From contig CAJUPI010000003.1 of assembly GCA_910588125.1 (NCBI GenBank), positions 1 through 64,000 of the forward strand: a DNA stretch of 64,000 nt, in the 5' to 3' direction. Below are positions 42,726 to 52,097 of the stretch, in pieces (position 1 is the first letter of the stretch; each line of letters begins with the position of its first letter). A program made the translations under genes and the position numbers. The notes below the pieces were generated by a model. The model was not told the DNA's origin and searched no databases. It saw only the letters and a program-made list of their open reading frames with translations. The DNA is from an uncultured Lachnospiraceae bacterium. Lineage in GTDB: Bacteria > Bacillota > Clostridia > Lachnospirales > Lachnospiraceae.

Positions 42726-43451
42726 ATGCAGGCGATTTTACTGGCAGGAGGGTTGGGAACGCGGCTTCGGAGTGTGGTAAGTGACCGCCCTAAGCCGATG
42801 GCCCTGATTGAGGACAAACCGTTTATGGAGTATGTGATCCATGAATTGTCCCGGTATGGGATTACAGATATCATTTTTGCAGTGGGATATAAAGGTTCGA
42901 TGGTGGAGGATTATTTTGGAGACGGCAGACGGTTTGCGACACCGGATGGCGGTCGGCTGAGGATTCGGTATGCCTATGAGAAGGAGCTTTTGGGGACGGC
43001 CGGAGCGATTAAAAATGCCGGGAGAATGGTGACAGAGGACACATTTTTTGTGCTGAATGCGGATACCTTTTATCAGTTTGATTATGGCAGGCTGGTGCGG
43101 CTGCAAGAGCAGCAAAAGCTGGAGTTGGCGTTGGTGCTGCGGGAGGTGCCGGATATATCCCGGTATGGGGAGGCAGTACTGAAGGATGGGAGGCTGACAG
43201 GCTTCAATGAAAAGATAGCTGAGGCAAGGCCGGGGACAATCAACGGCGGCGTGTACCGGATGTGCCGGGAACTGTTGTCAGAGATTCCAGAAGGAAAGGT
43301 TTCCCTGGAGAATGATATGATTCCCAAGTGGCTGGATGAGGGGCGGAGACTAGGGGGCTTTGTCAATGATGGATATTTTATTGACATCGGAGTGCCGGAG
43401 GACTATTACCGGTTTATTGAGGATGTAAAGAGAGGTGTGATCGTATGGTGA
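42726..43451 (+). CDS. hddC: Heptose 1-phosphate guanylyltransferase (HddC-like)
   Basis: A 241-residue nucleotidyltransferase with LAGGLGTRL...RPKPM at the start, ELLGTAGAIKNA in the middle and INGGVYRM later, all typical of HddC and other sugar-1-phosphate nucleotidyltransferases. With the next three genes it forms the complete GDP-D-glycero-alpha-D-manno-heptose pathway, where it performs the last step using GTP. A GDP-mannose specificity cannot be excluded from sequence alone, but context favours heptose. It overlaps the next start by 7 bases. Confidence 0.88.
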   Translation: MQAILLAGGLGTRLRSVVSDRPKPMALIEDKPFMEYVIHELSRYGITDIIFAVGYKGSMVEDYFGDGRRFATPDGGRLRIRYAYEKELLGTAGAIKNAGRMVTEDTFFVLNADTFYQFDYGRLVRLQEQQKLELALVLREVPDISRYGEAVLKDGRLTGFNEKIAEARPGTINGGVYRMCRELLSEIPEGKVSLENDMIPKWLDEGRRLGGFVNDGYFIDIGVPEDYYRFIEDVKRGVIVW

Positions 43452-44515
43452 TACGGGGAAGGGCGCCGCTGAGGATCAGCTTTGGCGGCGGCGGTACGGA
43501 TGTGGAACCGTTTTGTGTGGAGCAGGGCGGGGCGATCATCGGAAGCACCATCAACAAATATGCATATTGTTCGATAGTGCCCCGGGACGATGATCAGATC
43601 GTGGTGCATTCTTTGGACTTTGACATGACGGTAAAATACAATACGCGGGAGAACTTTGTATATGACGGCAGGCTGGATCTGGTGACAGCGGCGTTAAAAG
43701 CCATGGAGATTGCTCAGGGCTGCGAGGTGTATTTACAGTGTGATGCGCCTCCGGGTTCCGGGCTGGGGACATCTTCGACCGTGATGGTGGCTTTATTGAT
43801 TGCCATGGCGCGCTGGCGGGGAATTGAACTGGATGGCTATGGGCTGGCGGATCTGGCTTATGGGGTGGAGCGAAAGGATTTGAAGATTGAAGGCGGTTAT
43901 CAGGATCAGTATGCGTCTACCTTTGGCGGCTTTAATTTTATTGAGTTTCACGGACGGAATAATGTGGTAGTGAATCCGCTGCGGATCAAAAAGGATATTA
44001 TTCATGAGCTGCAGTACAACCTGCTTTTGTGTTATACCGGAAATATTCATGTATCGGCGAATATTATCAAAGATCAGGTGAAAAATTATGAGAAAAAAGA
44101 TGCTTTCAACGCTATGTGTGAGGTGAAGGCTCTGGCGTATGCCATGAAGGACGAGCTGTTGAAGGGAAATCTGCACAGCTTCGGAAAGCTTCTGGATTAT
44201 GGCTGGCAGAGCAAGAAACGCATGAGCAGCAAAATTACCAATCCTCAGATTGACGAATTATACGAGGAAGCGCTTAAGGCAGGGGCCCTGGGAGGGAAGC
44301 TTTTGGGGGCCGGCGGCGGCGGTTATCTTCTGATGTATTGTCCCTACAATGTCCGGCATAAGGTGGCAGCGCGGATGGAACAGGTGGGCGGACAGCTGAC
44401 GGACTGGAATTTTGAGCTGCGGGGGGCCCAGGCATGGACAGCGGATGAGAGACGCTGGGATTATGACTGTGTGAAGATAGTCAATACCAACGGGGAATAT
44501 ACCTTTCCTATTTGA
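43445..44515 (+). CDS. hddA: D-glycero-alpha-D-manno-heptose 7-phosphate kinase (HddA-like)
   Basis: A 356-residue GHMP kinase. N-terminal RAPLRISFGGGGTDVEPFC, the ATP-binding PPGSGLGTSSTVMVAL and the C-terminal GAGGGGYLLMY are characteristic. It phosphorylates heptose 7-phosphate at C1 in the alpha form. Its start lies inside the end of hddC, so the two are co-translated. Confidence 0.92.
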   Translation: MVIRGRAPLRISFGGGGTDVEPFCVEQGGAIIGSTINKYAYCSIVPRDDDQIVVHSLDFDMTVKYNTRENFVYDGRLDLVTAALKAMEIAQGCEVYLQCDAPPGSGLGTSSTVMVALLIAMARWRGIELDGYGLADLAYGVERKDLKIEGGYQDQYASTFGGFNFIEFHGRNNVVVNPLRIKKDIIHELQYNLLLCYTGNIHVSANIIKDQVKNYEKKDAFNAMCEVKALAYAMKDELLKGNLHSFGKLLDYGWQSKKRMSSKITNPQIDELYEEALKAGALGGKLLGAGGGGYLLMYCPYNVRHKVAARMEQVGGQLTDWNFELRGAQAWTADERRWDYDCVKIVNTNGEYTFPI

Positions 44516-44566
44516 CAATATCGGATAATGGCTCCGACGAGCCGGAGGATCAGGAATGGAGTATAA

Positions 44567-45163
44567 ATGGAACGAGTGATATTTCTGGATCGGGACGGGA
44601 CGCTGAACGTAGAAGTTCATTATCTGCACCGAAAGGAAGATCTGCAGTTTCTGGCAGGAGTGCCGGAGGCTCTTCGCAGGCTGCGGGAAAAAGGATACCG
44701 GCTTGTGGTGGTGACGAATCAGGCCGGGGTAGCAAGGGGATATTACCGGGAAGAAGCGGTGAAAGAGCTTCATCGGTATATGAATGAGCTGCTGCGCTTA
44801 CAGGGAGCAGAAATCGATCATTTTTTTTATTGCCCGCATCACCCGGAATACGGGATTGGCAAATATAAGACAGTTTGCCATTGCCGGAAGCCAGGGACCG
44901 GAATGTTTGAGATGGCAGAACAGTATTTTGAGGTGGATAAGGCGCATTCCTGGATGATTGGCGATAAACTGCTGGATGTGGAGGCCGGAAAAAATTACGG
45001 TGTGCGGACTGTGCTGGTGGGAACGGGTTATGGGAGTGAGATTCACAGGGAGCAAAAAATTTGTACAGGGGGAAAATTGCCTTATGATGTTTACGCCGAG
45101 ACATTTGCTGACGCCGCCAGTGCAATACTTGAAAGTGAAAATGACAGCAAAGGGCCAGAATGA
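44567..45163 (+). CDS. gmhB: D-glycero-D-manno-heptose 1,7-bisphosphate phosphatase (GmhB-like)
   Basis: A 198-residue HAD phosphatase. It has the nucleophile motif FLDRDGTLN, VVTNQAG, the zinc-loop residues in CPHHPEYG...CHCRKPGTG and MIGDKLLDVEAG. It removes the 7-phosphate from heptose 1,7-bisphosphate. It follows hddA by 51 bases and precedes gmhA by 16. Confidence 0.92.
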   Translation: MERVIFLDRDGTLNVEVHYLHRKEDLQFLAGVPEALRRLREKGYRLVVVTNQAGVARGYYREEAVKELHRYMNELLRLQGAEIDHFFYCPHHPEYGIGKYKTVCHCRKPGTGMFEMAEQYFEVDKAHSWMIGDKLLDVEAGKNYGVRTVLVGTGYGSEIHREQKICTGGKLPYDVYAETFADAASAILESENDSKGPE

Positions 45164-45179
45164 GGATGGGGAGGCAGAC

Positions 45180-45845
45180 ATGGAATTGAATGAACGGCAA
45201 CAGGCGTTGCTAGAGGAGCTGCTGATGAGATATCCGGCTTTGGAGACGGTTCAAAAAACCTTAACGGCTGCCTGCCTTATGCTGACCGAATGCTTTGCCG
45301 GCGGGGGAAAGCTGCTGATTGCCGGCAATGGCGGCAGCTGCGCGGATGCCGAGCATATAGTGGGGGAACTGATGAAAGGGTTCCTAAAAAAACGTGAGCT
45401 TCCCCAAGAGCTGCAGAAGCGTCTGCAAGAAGAGGATAAAGAGAACGGCCCGTTGCTGGCGGCAAAGCTGCAGGGCGGTTTGCCGGCTATTGCGCTTAAC
45501 AGCCATCCAGGGCTTGCCACGGCGTTTGCCAATGATGTTGACGGCGATATGGTCTACGCGCAGCAGCTCTGCACATATGGGCTGCCGGGGGATGTGTTTT
45601 TGGGGATATCCACTTCCGGCAATGCCAGGAATGTGGATTATGCCGTGACGGTTGCAAAGGCAAAGTCGATGAAAGTCATCGGACTGACGGGGGCAGACGG
45701 CGGCAAATTGGGCCGGCGCGCAGATGTGGCGATCATGGTGCCGGAGAGAGAGACATATAAGATTCAAGAATTACATTTGCCGGTATATCATGCCCTGTGT
45801 TTAATGCTGGAGGAAGGCTTTTTTGCTGTGGGCAGCGACTCCTGA
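45180..45845 (+). CDS. gmhA: Sedoheptulose 7-phosphate isomerase (GmhA-like)
   Basis: A 221-residue SIS-domain isomerase. LIAGNGGSCADAEHIVGELMKGF, GDVFLGISTSGNARNV and the C-terminal E of YKIQELHLPVYHALCLMLEE are the GmhA signature. It turns sedoheptulose 7-phosphate into heptose 7-phosphate, the first step. Compared with E. coli GmhA, an insertion of about 25 residues (FLKKRELPQELQKRLQEEDK) follows the first motif. ATG 45180 has GGAGG 7 bases upstream; an open frame to 44958 lies inside gmhB and is not credible. Confidence 0.92.
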   Translation: MELNERQQALLEELLMRYPALETVQKTLTAACLMLTECFAGGGKLLIAGNGGSCADAEHIVGELMKGFLKKRELPQELQKRLQEEDKENGPLLAAKLQGGLPAIALNSHPGLATAFANDVDGDMVYAQQLCTYGLPGDVFLGISTSGNARNVDYAVTVAKAKSMKVIGLTGADGGKLGRRADVAIMVPERETYKIQELHLPVYHALCLMLEEGFFAVGSDS

Positions 45846-45927
45846 CAAATGGGAAGCTTAACAGAACGCGGAGGAAAAGATAACCGTATTCGGAATTTAA
45901 GAGGAAGACAGGAGAAAGGAGTCCGTT

Positions 45928-46710
45928 ATGCTCACTCACACATTTGCAGTTTGCGCCTATAAGGATTCCCCATATCTGGAAACGTGTATTCGTTCTCTGA
46001 AGAAGCAAACTGTTTTTTCAGCCATTATTGTATGTACGTCTACTCCCAGCTCTTATATCAGGGGAATAGCAGAAAAGTATGAATTGCCTTATTTTGTGCG
46101 GGAGGGGAAAAGCGACATCCAGTCCGACTGGAATTTTGCGTATGAACAGGCGGATTCTCAACTGGTCACGATTGCCCATCAGGATGATTATTACCATCGG
46201 GATTATGCCCGGATGGTACAGGAATGCTGGAGAAAATACAGAGATACGACGGTTTTTACTACAGATTGTGTCATTATTAAGGGAAAACGGATCCAGAGGC
46301 CAGGTTTGTTTTTATTGATTAAGAAAGCTTTACGGATGCCGCTGCGTATTCGCCGGCTGGCCAGTCATACGTTTTTGAAACAGGCAGTCCTGATCTGGGG
46401 AAATCCGGTTATCTGTCCTTCTGCTACTTATAATAAAGAAGAATTGGGGATGCCGTTGTTTGCTTCTCCTTATAAATTTGCCCTGGATTGGGATACCCTG
46501 TGGAAGCTGGCAAAACGGCCAGGAAGATTTATCTGTGTGGAGAAGCCGCTGATTGGTTACCGGATCCATGAAGGGGCCACCACAAAAGATTTTATTGACA
46601 GTCATCGCCGCTCGGAGGAGGAGCTTGCCATGTATCAGAAGATTTGGCCGCGGTTGGTTGCAAAAGGGCTGATGGCATTTTACCGGAAGGCATATGGAGT
46701 TTACCGGTAA
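45928..46710 (+). CDS. Glycosyltransferase, GT2-like
   Basis: A 260-residue GT-A-fold protein. FAVCAYKDSPYLETCIRSLKKQ opens it, VTIAHQDDYYHRDYARMV carries the DxD-like DD and PSATYNKEELG follows. The donor is unknown; GDP-heptose and CDP-dideoxyhexose are both made nearby. It lies 82 bases after gmhA with a GGAG ribosome site. Confidence 0.8.
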   Translation: MLTHTFAVCAYKDSPYLETCIRSLKKQTVFSAIIVCTSTPSSYIRGIAEKYELPYFVREGKSDIQSDWNFAYEQADSQLVTIAHQDDYYHRDYARMVQECWRKYRDTTVFTTDCVIIKGKRIQRPGLFLLIKKALRMPLRIRRLASHTFLKQAVLIWGNPVICPSATYNKEELGMPLFASPYKFALDWDTLWKLAKRPGRFICVEKPLIGYRIHEGATTKDFIDSHRRSEEELAMYQKIWPRLVAKGLMAFYRKAYGVYR

Positions 46711-46769
46711 GAACGCCACAGGCGGTAACGGCACAAGGTGACAGTGTTAAGACTGCAAGGAGAAAAGAA

Positions 46770-48662
46770 ATGAAAGAGCAGCAGATAACGGGAGTCCATG
46801 ATTCCTGGGATAACCGGCATATACATTGGTGGGCCGGCAGATGGAAGACGGATTTGCTGACAGCGCTTTTGCTGGCATGTTTTGCCTTCTGGGTTAACCG
46901 GGGGATGGAAATCAAGGGACTTTACATGGATGATCTGTATCTGTGGTCCTGTTATGGGGAGCAATCGTTTCTGGAATTTGTGTTTCCGATGGGAAGCACG
47001 CGGTTCCGGTTTTTATATTACCTGGCGGCCTGGCTGGAGCTGGGGCTGCTCGGCCCTCATATTGAGTGGATTGTGCCGGTGAATATCCTGCTGAATACCG
47101 GGGTTGCTTTTACCTTATACCAGATGGCGAGAAAATACAGCCGTTCTACTTATATCGGCGCTTTGTGCGGATTTGCATTTTTGGCTTCCCGTTTTTCCTA
47201 TTACCAGATCGGGCAGGTGTATGGGCTGATGGAGACGATGGCGTTGTGGATGGCCCTGGGAATCCTGTTTTTGCTCTGCGAATTTCTGAATGACCACAGC
47301 CGGAAGAATTACCGGAAATTTTATGAGGCATGTGGATTGTATTTTGGAATCTGCTTTGTTCATGAGCGCTATATGGTGCTGCTACCCTTATTTTTATTAG
47401 TGCTGTTGTGCCGGAAAGTGCGCCGCCCGCAATTGTGGGCTTTGCCGGCGGGGACTTTCGGAGCCGTACAGCTGGTACGGCTTCTGACTATTGGCAGTGT
47501 GATGCCGGCGGGAACGGGACGTACCCAGGTGGCGGAGACGTTTTCGGTGGGAAATGCTGTAAAGTATGCTTTAAGCCAGGTGGCCTATCTGTTTGGAATC
47601 AATGCCGGACCGGAACATTTAAACGGACAGAATTTCCGGCAGGCGCCTTTGGGGGTGATGCTTCTGATCGCGGCGGCGGACTTGATGCTGCTTGCTGTCC
47701 TGGCGGCATTTCTGATCAAGCTGGTACAGGAGTGGAAGCATTGCGGCAGCTATCTGTGCACAAGCCTTTTGTTTGCCGGGTTTGTGGCGGGGTGTATTGC
47801 CTGTTCTAGTGTGACCATCCGGGTGGAAATGCGCTGGGTTTATGTGTCGTATGCCGGGGCGCTTTTATATTTGTCCTGGATATATGGGGCTTTGACTGAT
47901 AAAGTCATTGAACAGGGGACCTGGATGCGGGCAGTGGCATTTTTGGCTATGCTGACGATGTATGTGGTGCTGATGCTGCCGGTGGAAGTATACTATCGGG
48001 GCCTGTATCCGAAGCTTTATTTTATGCCGGCTCAGCAGCGGTATAATTCGCTGGCAGAGGAGACGTACGGCACATATGGCGAGGGGATTTTCGGCAAAAC
48101 GATCTATATCATGAAGAATGCTTATGAGGTTGGGGGCGATGCTTTTGATATGGATGATTTTACAAGAGAGACTTTTTTGAAGGTTTTTGACAGGCAGCGA
48201 ACGGCAGAGAATACAGAGATGGTGTTTCTTGAGGACGTGCGGGAAATCGGGTTGGTGACGGATGATATGGTGATTCTCCAGGAGGATCCGGCAAGCAATT
48301 GTTATCGCAATATTACCAGGGCAGTAAGGAACTTTAAATGCCGGGGGATATTCGGATATTATGAAGACGGCTGGCTGGATGAAAATGCCCGGATTCAGGT
48401 GATGACAGGAGCTACGGGGACTGTCGAGATGGATTTTTATTATCCGGGAGAGCTTAAGAAGGATCAGTGGGTGATGGTTTATGTAAATGAGGAGCCGCGG
48501 ATTTATCTGGAAATGCAGGAGAACCTGATGCATGCGAGCGTGGAGGCAGAGCCTTATGAGACATTGCAATTGGAATTTAAGACAAATTTCTATCTGCCGG
48601 ATGCACAGGAGCAGCGTGGCAAACAGCGTCTGGCGGTGGTGTTGGCCATGCGGGCGGATTGA
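46770..48662 (+). CDS. Large polytopic membrane protein, GT-C-like
   Basis: A 630-residue protein with about ten hydrophobic segments up to residue 440, then a soluble C-terminal part of about 190 residues. The first outside loop has YMDDLYLW with D54-D55, the position where GT-C glycosyltransferases hold a catalytic Asp pair. No specific family is recognised. A role in transferring sugars from lipid carriers at the outer face is inference. ATG 46770 follows AAGGAG; the upstream open frame overlaps the previous gene. Confidence 0.65.
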   Translation: MKEQQITGVHDSWDNRHIHWWAGRWKTDLLTALLLACFAFWVNRGMEIKGLYMDDLYLWSCYGEQSFLEFVFPMGSTRFRFLYYLAAWLELGLLGPHIEWIVPVNILLNTGVAFTLYQMARKYSRSTYIGALCGFAFLASRFSYYQIGQVYGLMETMALWMALGILFLLCEFLNDHSRKNYRKFYEACGLYFGICFVHERYMVLLPLFLLVLLCRKVRRPQLWALPAGTFGAVQLVRLLTIGSVMPAGTGRTQVAETFSVGNAVKYALSQVAYLFGINAGPEHLNGQNFRQAPLGVMLLIAAADLMLLAVLAAFLIKLVQEWKHCGSYLCTSLLFAGFVAGCIACSSVTIRVEMRWVYVSYAGALLYLSWIYGALTDKVIEQGTWMRAVAFLAMLTMYVVLMLPVEVYYRGLYPKLYFMPAQQRYNSLAEETYGTYGEGIFGKTIYIMKNAYEVGGDAFDMDDFTRETFLKVFDRQRTAENTEMVFLEDVREIGLVTDDMVILQEDPASNCYRNITRAVRNFKCRGIFGYYEDGWLDENARIQVMTGATGTVEMDFYYPGELKKDQWVMVYVNEEPRIYLEMQENLMHASVEAEPYETLQLEFKTNFYLPDAQEQRGKQRLAVVLAMRAD

Positions 48663-48698
48663 CGTGGCGGCAGAGGCCGGAACCGGAAAGGAACGGAC

Positions 48699-50201
48699 AT
48701 GAAACAGAAAAAAATCTTTTATTATGGGCTGCCGCTTCTGGGGACGCTTTTGTGCCTGTGGTATATCAAAGAGGCGACCTGTGATATTGTATATTCGGAT
48801 TATATCCGGATTGTCAATAAATATCTGCCGGATGTGTGGAATCCGGAGAACTTTTTCCGGCCGGATGTGCTGACTAGGATCCCGATTTATTATCCGGTAC
48901 GGGCTTTGAACGTGATATTATTCCGTTATAATACTACCTTTGAAATGGCGTTGGGAGCTCTGGGGCTGGGGCTTTCCGGGATGGTGCTGGGGCGATATTG
49001 CGAATGGAAACGAGTCAATTGGTTCTGGTATGTCTTTCTGCTGTTTTTGCTGTTTGGGCTGAATAAATGGGAAATGCTGACAAACGGCACTGGCTGGGCC
49101 CATTTTCTGGCATTTGCCTGCTTTTATTATCATTATCTGGTATTTGATCGGGTATTATATGGGCAGGAAAAGCCTGGAGACCGGATCCGGCTGCTGGTGC
49201 TGCCGCCGGTAGTGAGTCTCGCGATAGCAGGACCATACTGCGCCGTGTATTCGGCAGTCATGGTGCTGGCTTATGGATTTGCAGGCGTTCGGAGCTATCT
49301 CTTATCCCAAAAGAAAAAAGCTACGGCTATGGATCTGCGGTTTTGCGTCGCGGGGATCGTCAGCGTAGTGATTCCGCTGCTTTTATATATGTGGAGCAAT
49401 TCCTATGCCTATGAGGATCATGACGGGGCAATCAAGGTGGGGCTGGTGGAGATGCTGGGAGCTCAGCCGGTATTTTTTGTGAATTTTCTTCTGAAGTCGC
49501 TGGCCTCAATGGTGATTGGCGGTGAGACTCTTAACAAGTGGGTAGCTGAAGGCATTGTGGGAGACGGGGCTTTGTATCTTTTGGGGGCGGTGCTGGCAGG
49601 AGGGTATCTGCTGGCCCTGGTGATCAATCTTCGCTGCCGGCTGTATGAGAAGACCTTATTGCCATTGCTGCTTTTGTTTGCCGGGATGGGAAATCACGGG
49701 ATTATTTTGATTTCCCGGTATATTTTTGCCAGGGAGGAGTATGGCATGAGTTCCCGGTATGCCTTGCAGTATCAGGCAGGATTGTTGGGAATTGTGCTGA
49801 CATTTGCCTTGGCGTGGCGTCTGGCAGAGAAAGCAGAGGACAGAAAGGCCACGGATACAAACACGGTTGGATCTGTAAGAAAGCCTGGCGGGACAGGACG
49901 CCAGGAAAGCCGGCCCATGGGCGGAATCAGCCGTTGGCTGGCAGCGGCGCTTTGTCTGCTTTTGCTGGCCGGACATGGGTATACCGATTATGTGGAGATT
50001 CGCACAGCGCCTTATCGGGAAGCATATGGGGAAAATATTGCCGCCATGGCGCTTCAATATGAGAGCCTGGATGACGATACGCTGCGGGAGACGTTTGATT
50101 ACCGGAAGGGGCGTAAGGAGAGCGGGGCGGATGTGCGCCGCGCACTGAGAATTCTGAAGGAGAATGGATGGAATGTGTTTGGACGGCAGGAAAACCGATA
50201 A
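48699..50201 (+). CDS. Polytopic membrane protein of unknown function
   Basis: A 500-residue protein with about ten or eleven hydrophobic segments. An outside loop after the first helix contains VYSDYIRIVNKYLPDVW. It has a helix near 410 followed by a short charged C-terminal tail (YREAYGENIAAMALQYESLDD). It is probably a partner or relative of the preceding membrane protein; both have an N-terminal helix followed by a polar loop. I do not recognise its family. A role in glycan transfer or polymerisation is suggested only by position. Confidence 0.6.
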   Translation: MKQKKIFYYGLPLLGTLLCLWYIKEATCDIVYSDYIRIVNKYLPDVWNPENFFRPDVLTRIPIYYPVRALNVILFRYNTTFEMALGALGLGLSGMVLGRYCEWKRVNWFWYVFLLFLLFGLNKWEMLTNGTGWAHFLAFACFYYHYLVFDRVLYGQEKPGDRIRLLVLPPVVSLAIAGPYCAVYSAVMVLAYGFAGVRSYLLSQKKKATAMDLRFCVAGIVSVVIPLLLYMWSNSYAYEDHDGAIKVGLVEMLGAQPVFFVNFLLKSLASMVIGGETLNKWVAEGIVGDGALYLLGAVLAGGYLLALVINLRCRLYEKTLLPLLLLFAGMGNHGIILISRYIFAREEYGMSSRYALQYQAGLLGIVLTFALAWRLAEKAEDRKATDTNTVGSVRKPGGTGRQESRPMGGISRWLAAALCLLLLAGHGYTDYVEIRTAPYREAYGENIAAMALQYESLDDDTLRETFDYRKGRKESGADVRRALRILKENGWNVFGRQENR

Positions 50202-50228
50202 ATAAGAACAAACAGAGGAGAATATAAA

Positions 50229-51005
50229 ATGAAGGTAGTGATTCTGGCCGGCGGCCTGGGAACAAGAATCAGTGAGGAAAGCCATTTGAAGCCAAAGCCG
50301 ATGATTGAGATTGGCGGCCGGCCGATCCTGTGGCATATTATGAAATACTATGCAGAATTTGGATTCCATGATTTTATTATCTGCCTGGGATATAAGCAAT
50401 ATGTCGTCAAGGAATTTTTTGCAGATTATTTTCTTCATATGTCGGATGTGACATTCGATTTGGCGAATAATAAGATGGAGGTACACAACAATTATTCGGA
50501 GCCATGGCGGGTGACATTGGTGGATACCGGATTGCATACCATGACGGGGGGACGGGTGAAGAGGATACAGCCTTATATCGGAGAAGAGCCGTTTTTGCTG
50601 ACTTATGGGGATGCGGTGTGCACGGTGGATCTGAATGAACTGGTAAAGTTCCATATGAAGCATGGCAGGACAGCCACCTTGACGACAGTAAATATAGGCC
50701 AGCAAAAGGGCGTGCTGGACATCGGGGCCGATCATGTGATCCGTTCCTTCCGGGAGAAGTCGTTCACTGACGGGGCAGTGATTAACGGTGGTTTCATGAT
50801 GATGAATCCGGAGATCTTTGCTTATCTGAAGGACGATACCACTGTGTTTGAGCGGGAGCCGATGGAGCGGCTGGTGGAAGAGGGACAGCTGATGTCGTTT
50901 TTTCATGACGGATTCTGGCAGTGTATGGATACGCAGCGGGAGATGCAGCTATTGGAAAAAATGTGGCAGTCGGGGAAGGCGCCCTGGAAGATATGGAAAA
51001 ATTGA
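50229..51005 (+). CDS. rfbF: Glucose-1-phosphate cytidylyltransferase
   Basis: A 258-residue enzyme making CDP-glucose from CTP and glucose 1-phosphate. LAGGLGTRISEESHLKPKPMIEIGGRPILWHIMKYY is diagnostic, followed by FLLTYGDAV with the metal-binding Asp and INGGFMMM. It starts the CDP-3,6-dideoxyhexose branch with the next two genes. Confidence 0.95.
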   Translation: MKVVILAGGLGTRISEESHLKPKPMIEIGGRPILWHIMKYYAEFGFHDFIICLGYKQYVVKEFFADYFLHMSDVTFDLANNKMEVHNNYSEPWRVTLVDTGLHTMTGGRVKRIQPYIGEEPFLLTYGDAVCTVDLNELVKFHMKHGRTATLTTVNIGQQKGVLDIGADHVIRSFREKSFTDGAVINGGFMMMNPEIFAYLKDDTTVFEREPMERLVEEGQLMSFFHDGFWQCMDTQREMQLLEKMWQSGKAPWKIWKN

Positions 51006-51024
51006 CAGAATCAGGAGAACAGAT

Positions 51025-52080
51025 ATGTATAATTTGGAAGCATGCAGACGATTTTATCAGGGAAAAAAGGTACTGGTGACCGGGCATACCGGGTTTAAAG
51101 GCAGCTGGCTGTGCCGTATCCTGACATTGGCAGGTGCTCAGGTGACCGGATATTCCTTAAAGCCGCCTACCGATCCGGCTCTGTTTCGCCTGATGGGGCT
51201 GGAGACGGTGATGGATTCCGTGTTGGGGGATATCCGTGATTTCGGCCATTTGCAGGAGACCTTTGAGCGGGTACAGCCAGAGATGGTGATTCATCTGGCA
51301 GCGCAGGCACTGGTGCGGGATTCTTATCAGGAGCCGGTGTATACCTATGAAACAAACGTGATGGGAACCGTGAATCTGCTGGAATGTGTCCGTCTGTTTC
51401 CCTGTGTGAAATCTGTGCTGAATGTCACCACGGACAAGGTTTATGAGAATCAGGAATGGGAGTATGGCTATCGGGAAAGAGATCCGCTCGACGGTTATGA
51501 TCCTTATTCCAACAGCAAATCCTGTTCGGAGCTGGTGACTCACAGTTATAAAAAAGCATTCTTTGGCGATGGGCGCTGTGCCGTATCGACGGCCCGTGCC
51601 GGAAATGTAATTGGTGGCGGTGATTTTGCGAAGGATCGAATTGTCCCGGACTGTGTGCGGGCCCAGGCAGCGGGAGAAGAGATTGTGGTGAGAAATCCCC
51701 ATTCTACCCGCCCGTTTCAACATGTGATGGAGCCATTGTTCACTTATCTGGAGATTGTTCAGAAACAATATGAGGATCCGATATTTCAGGGCTATTATAA
51801 TGTTGGCCCGGATGATGCAGATTGTGTGACTACCGGACAACTGGTAACCATGTTTTGCGAACTGTGGGGGAACGATGCCCGCTGGATCAGCCGTCATGAC
51901 GGGGGGCCTCATGAGGCAAATTTCCTGAAGCTGGATTGCTCAAAGCTGAAGCGGATTTTTGGCTGGCAGCCCCGGTGGCATATCCGCGAAGCATTAAAGC
52001 TGACGGTCGACTGGTCTCAGGCATATCTGGCAGGTGAGGATATGCTCTCGGTGACGGATCGGCAGATTCGGGAGTATTAG
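51025..52080 (+). CDS. rfbG: CDP-glucose 4,6-dehydratase
   Basis: A 351-residue short-chain dehydrogenase/reductase. VTGHTGFKGSWL is the NAD-binding loop and YDPYSNSKSCSE carries the catalytic Tyr-x3-Lys with the preceding DKVYEN. It converts CDP-glucose to CDP-4-keto-6-deoxyglucose. ATG 51025 has CAGGAG upstream; the frame extends further upstream only over the end of rfbF. Confidence 0.95.
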   Translation: MYNLEACRRFYQGKKVLVTGHTGFKGSWLCRILTLAGAQVTGYSLKPPTDPALFRLMGLETVMDSVLGDIRDFGHLQETFERVQPEMVIHLAAQALVRDSYQEPVYTYETNVMGTVNLLECVRLFPCVKSVLNVTTDKVYENQEWEYGYRERDPLDGYDPYSNSKSCSELVTHSYKKAFFGDGRCAVSTARAGNVIGGGDFAKDRIVPDCVRAQAAGEEIVVRNPHSTRPFQHVMEPLFTYLEIVQKQYEDPIFQGYYNVGPDDADCVTTGQLVTMFCELWGNDARWISRHDGGPHEANFLKLDCSKLKRIFGWQPRWHIREALKLTVDWSQAYLAGEDMLSVTDRQIREY

Positions 52081-52097
52081 AAAAGGAGAACACAGGA

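Noticed and set aside
49656..50906. A 416-codon minus-strand frame opposite the membrane protein and rfbF genes
   Set aside because: It spans two well-supported plus-strand genes and their gap, with no family resemblance; a codon-bias shadow.
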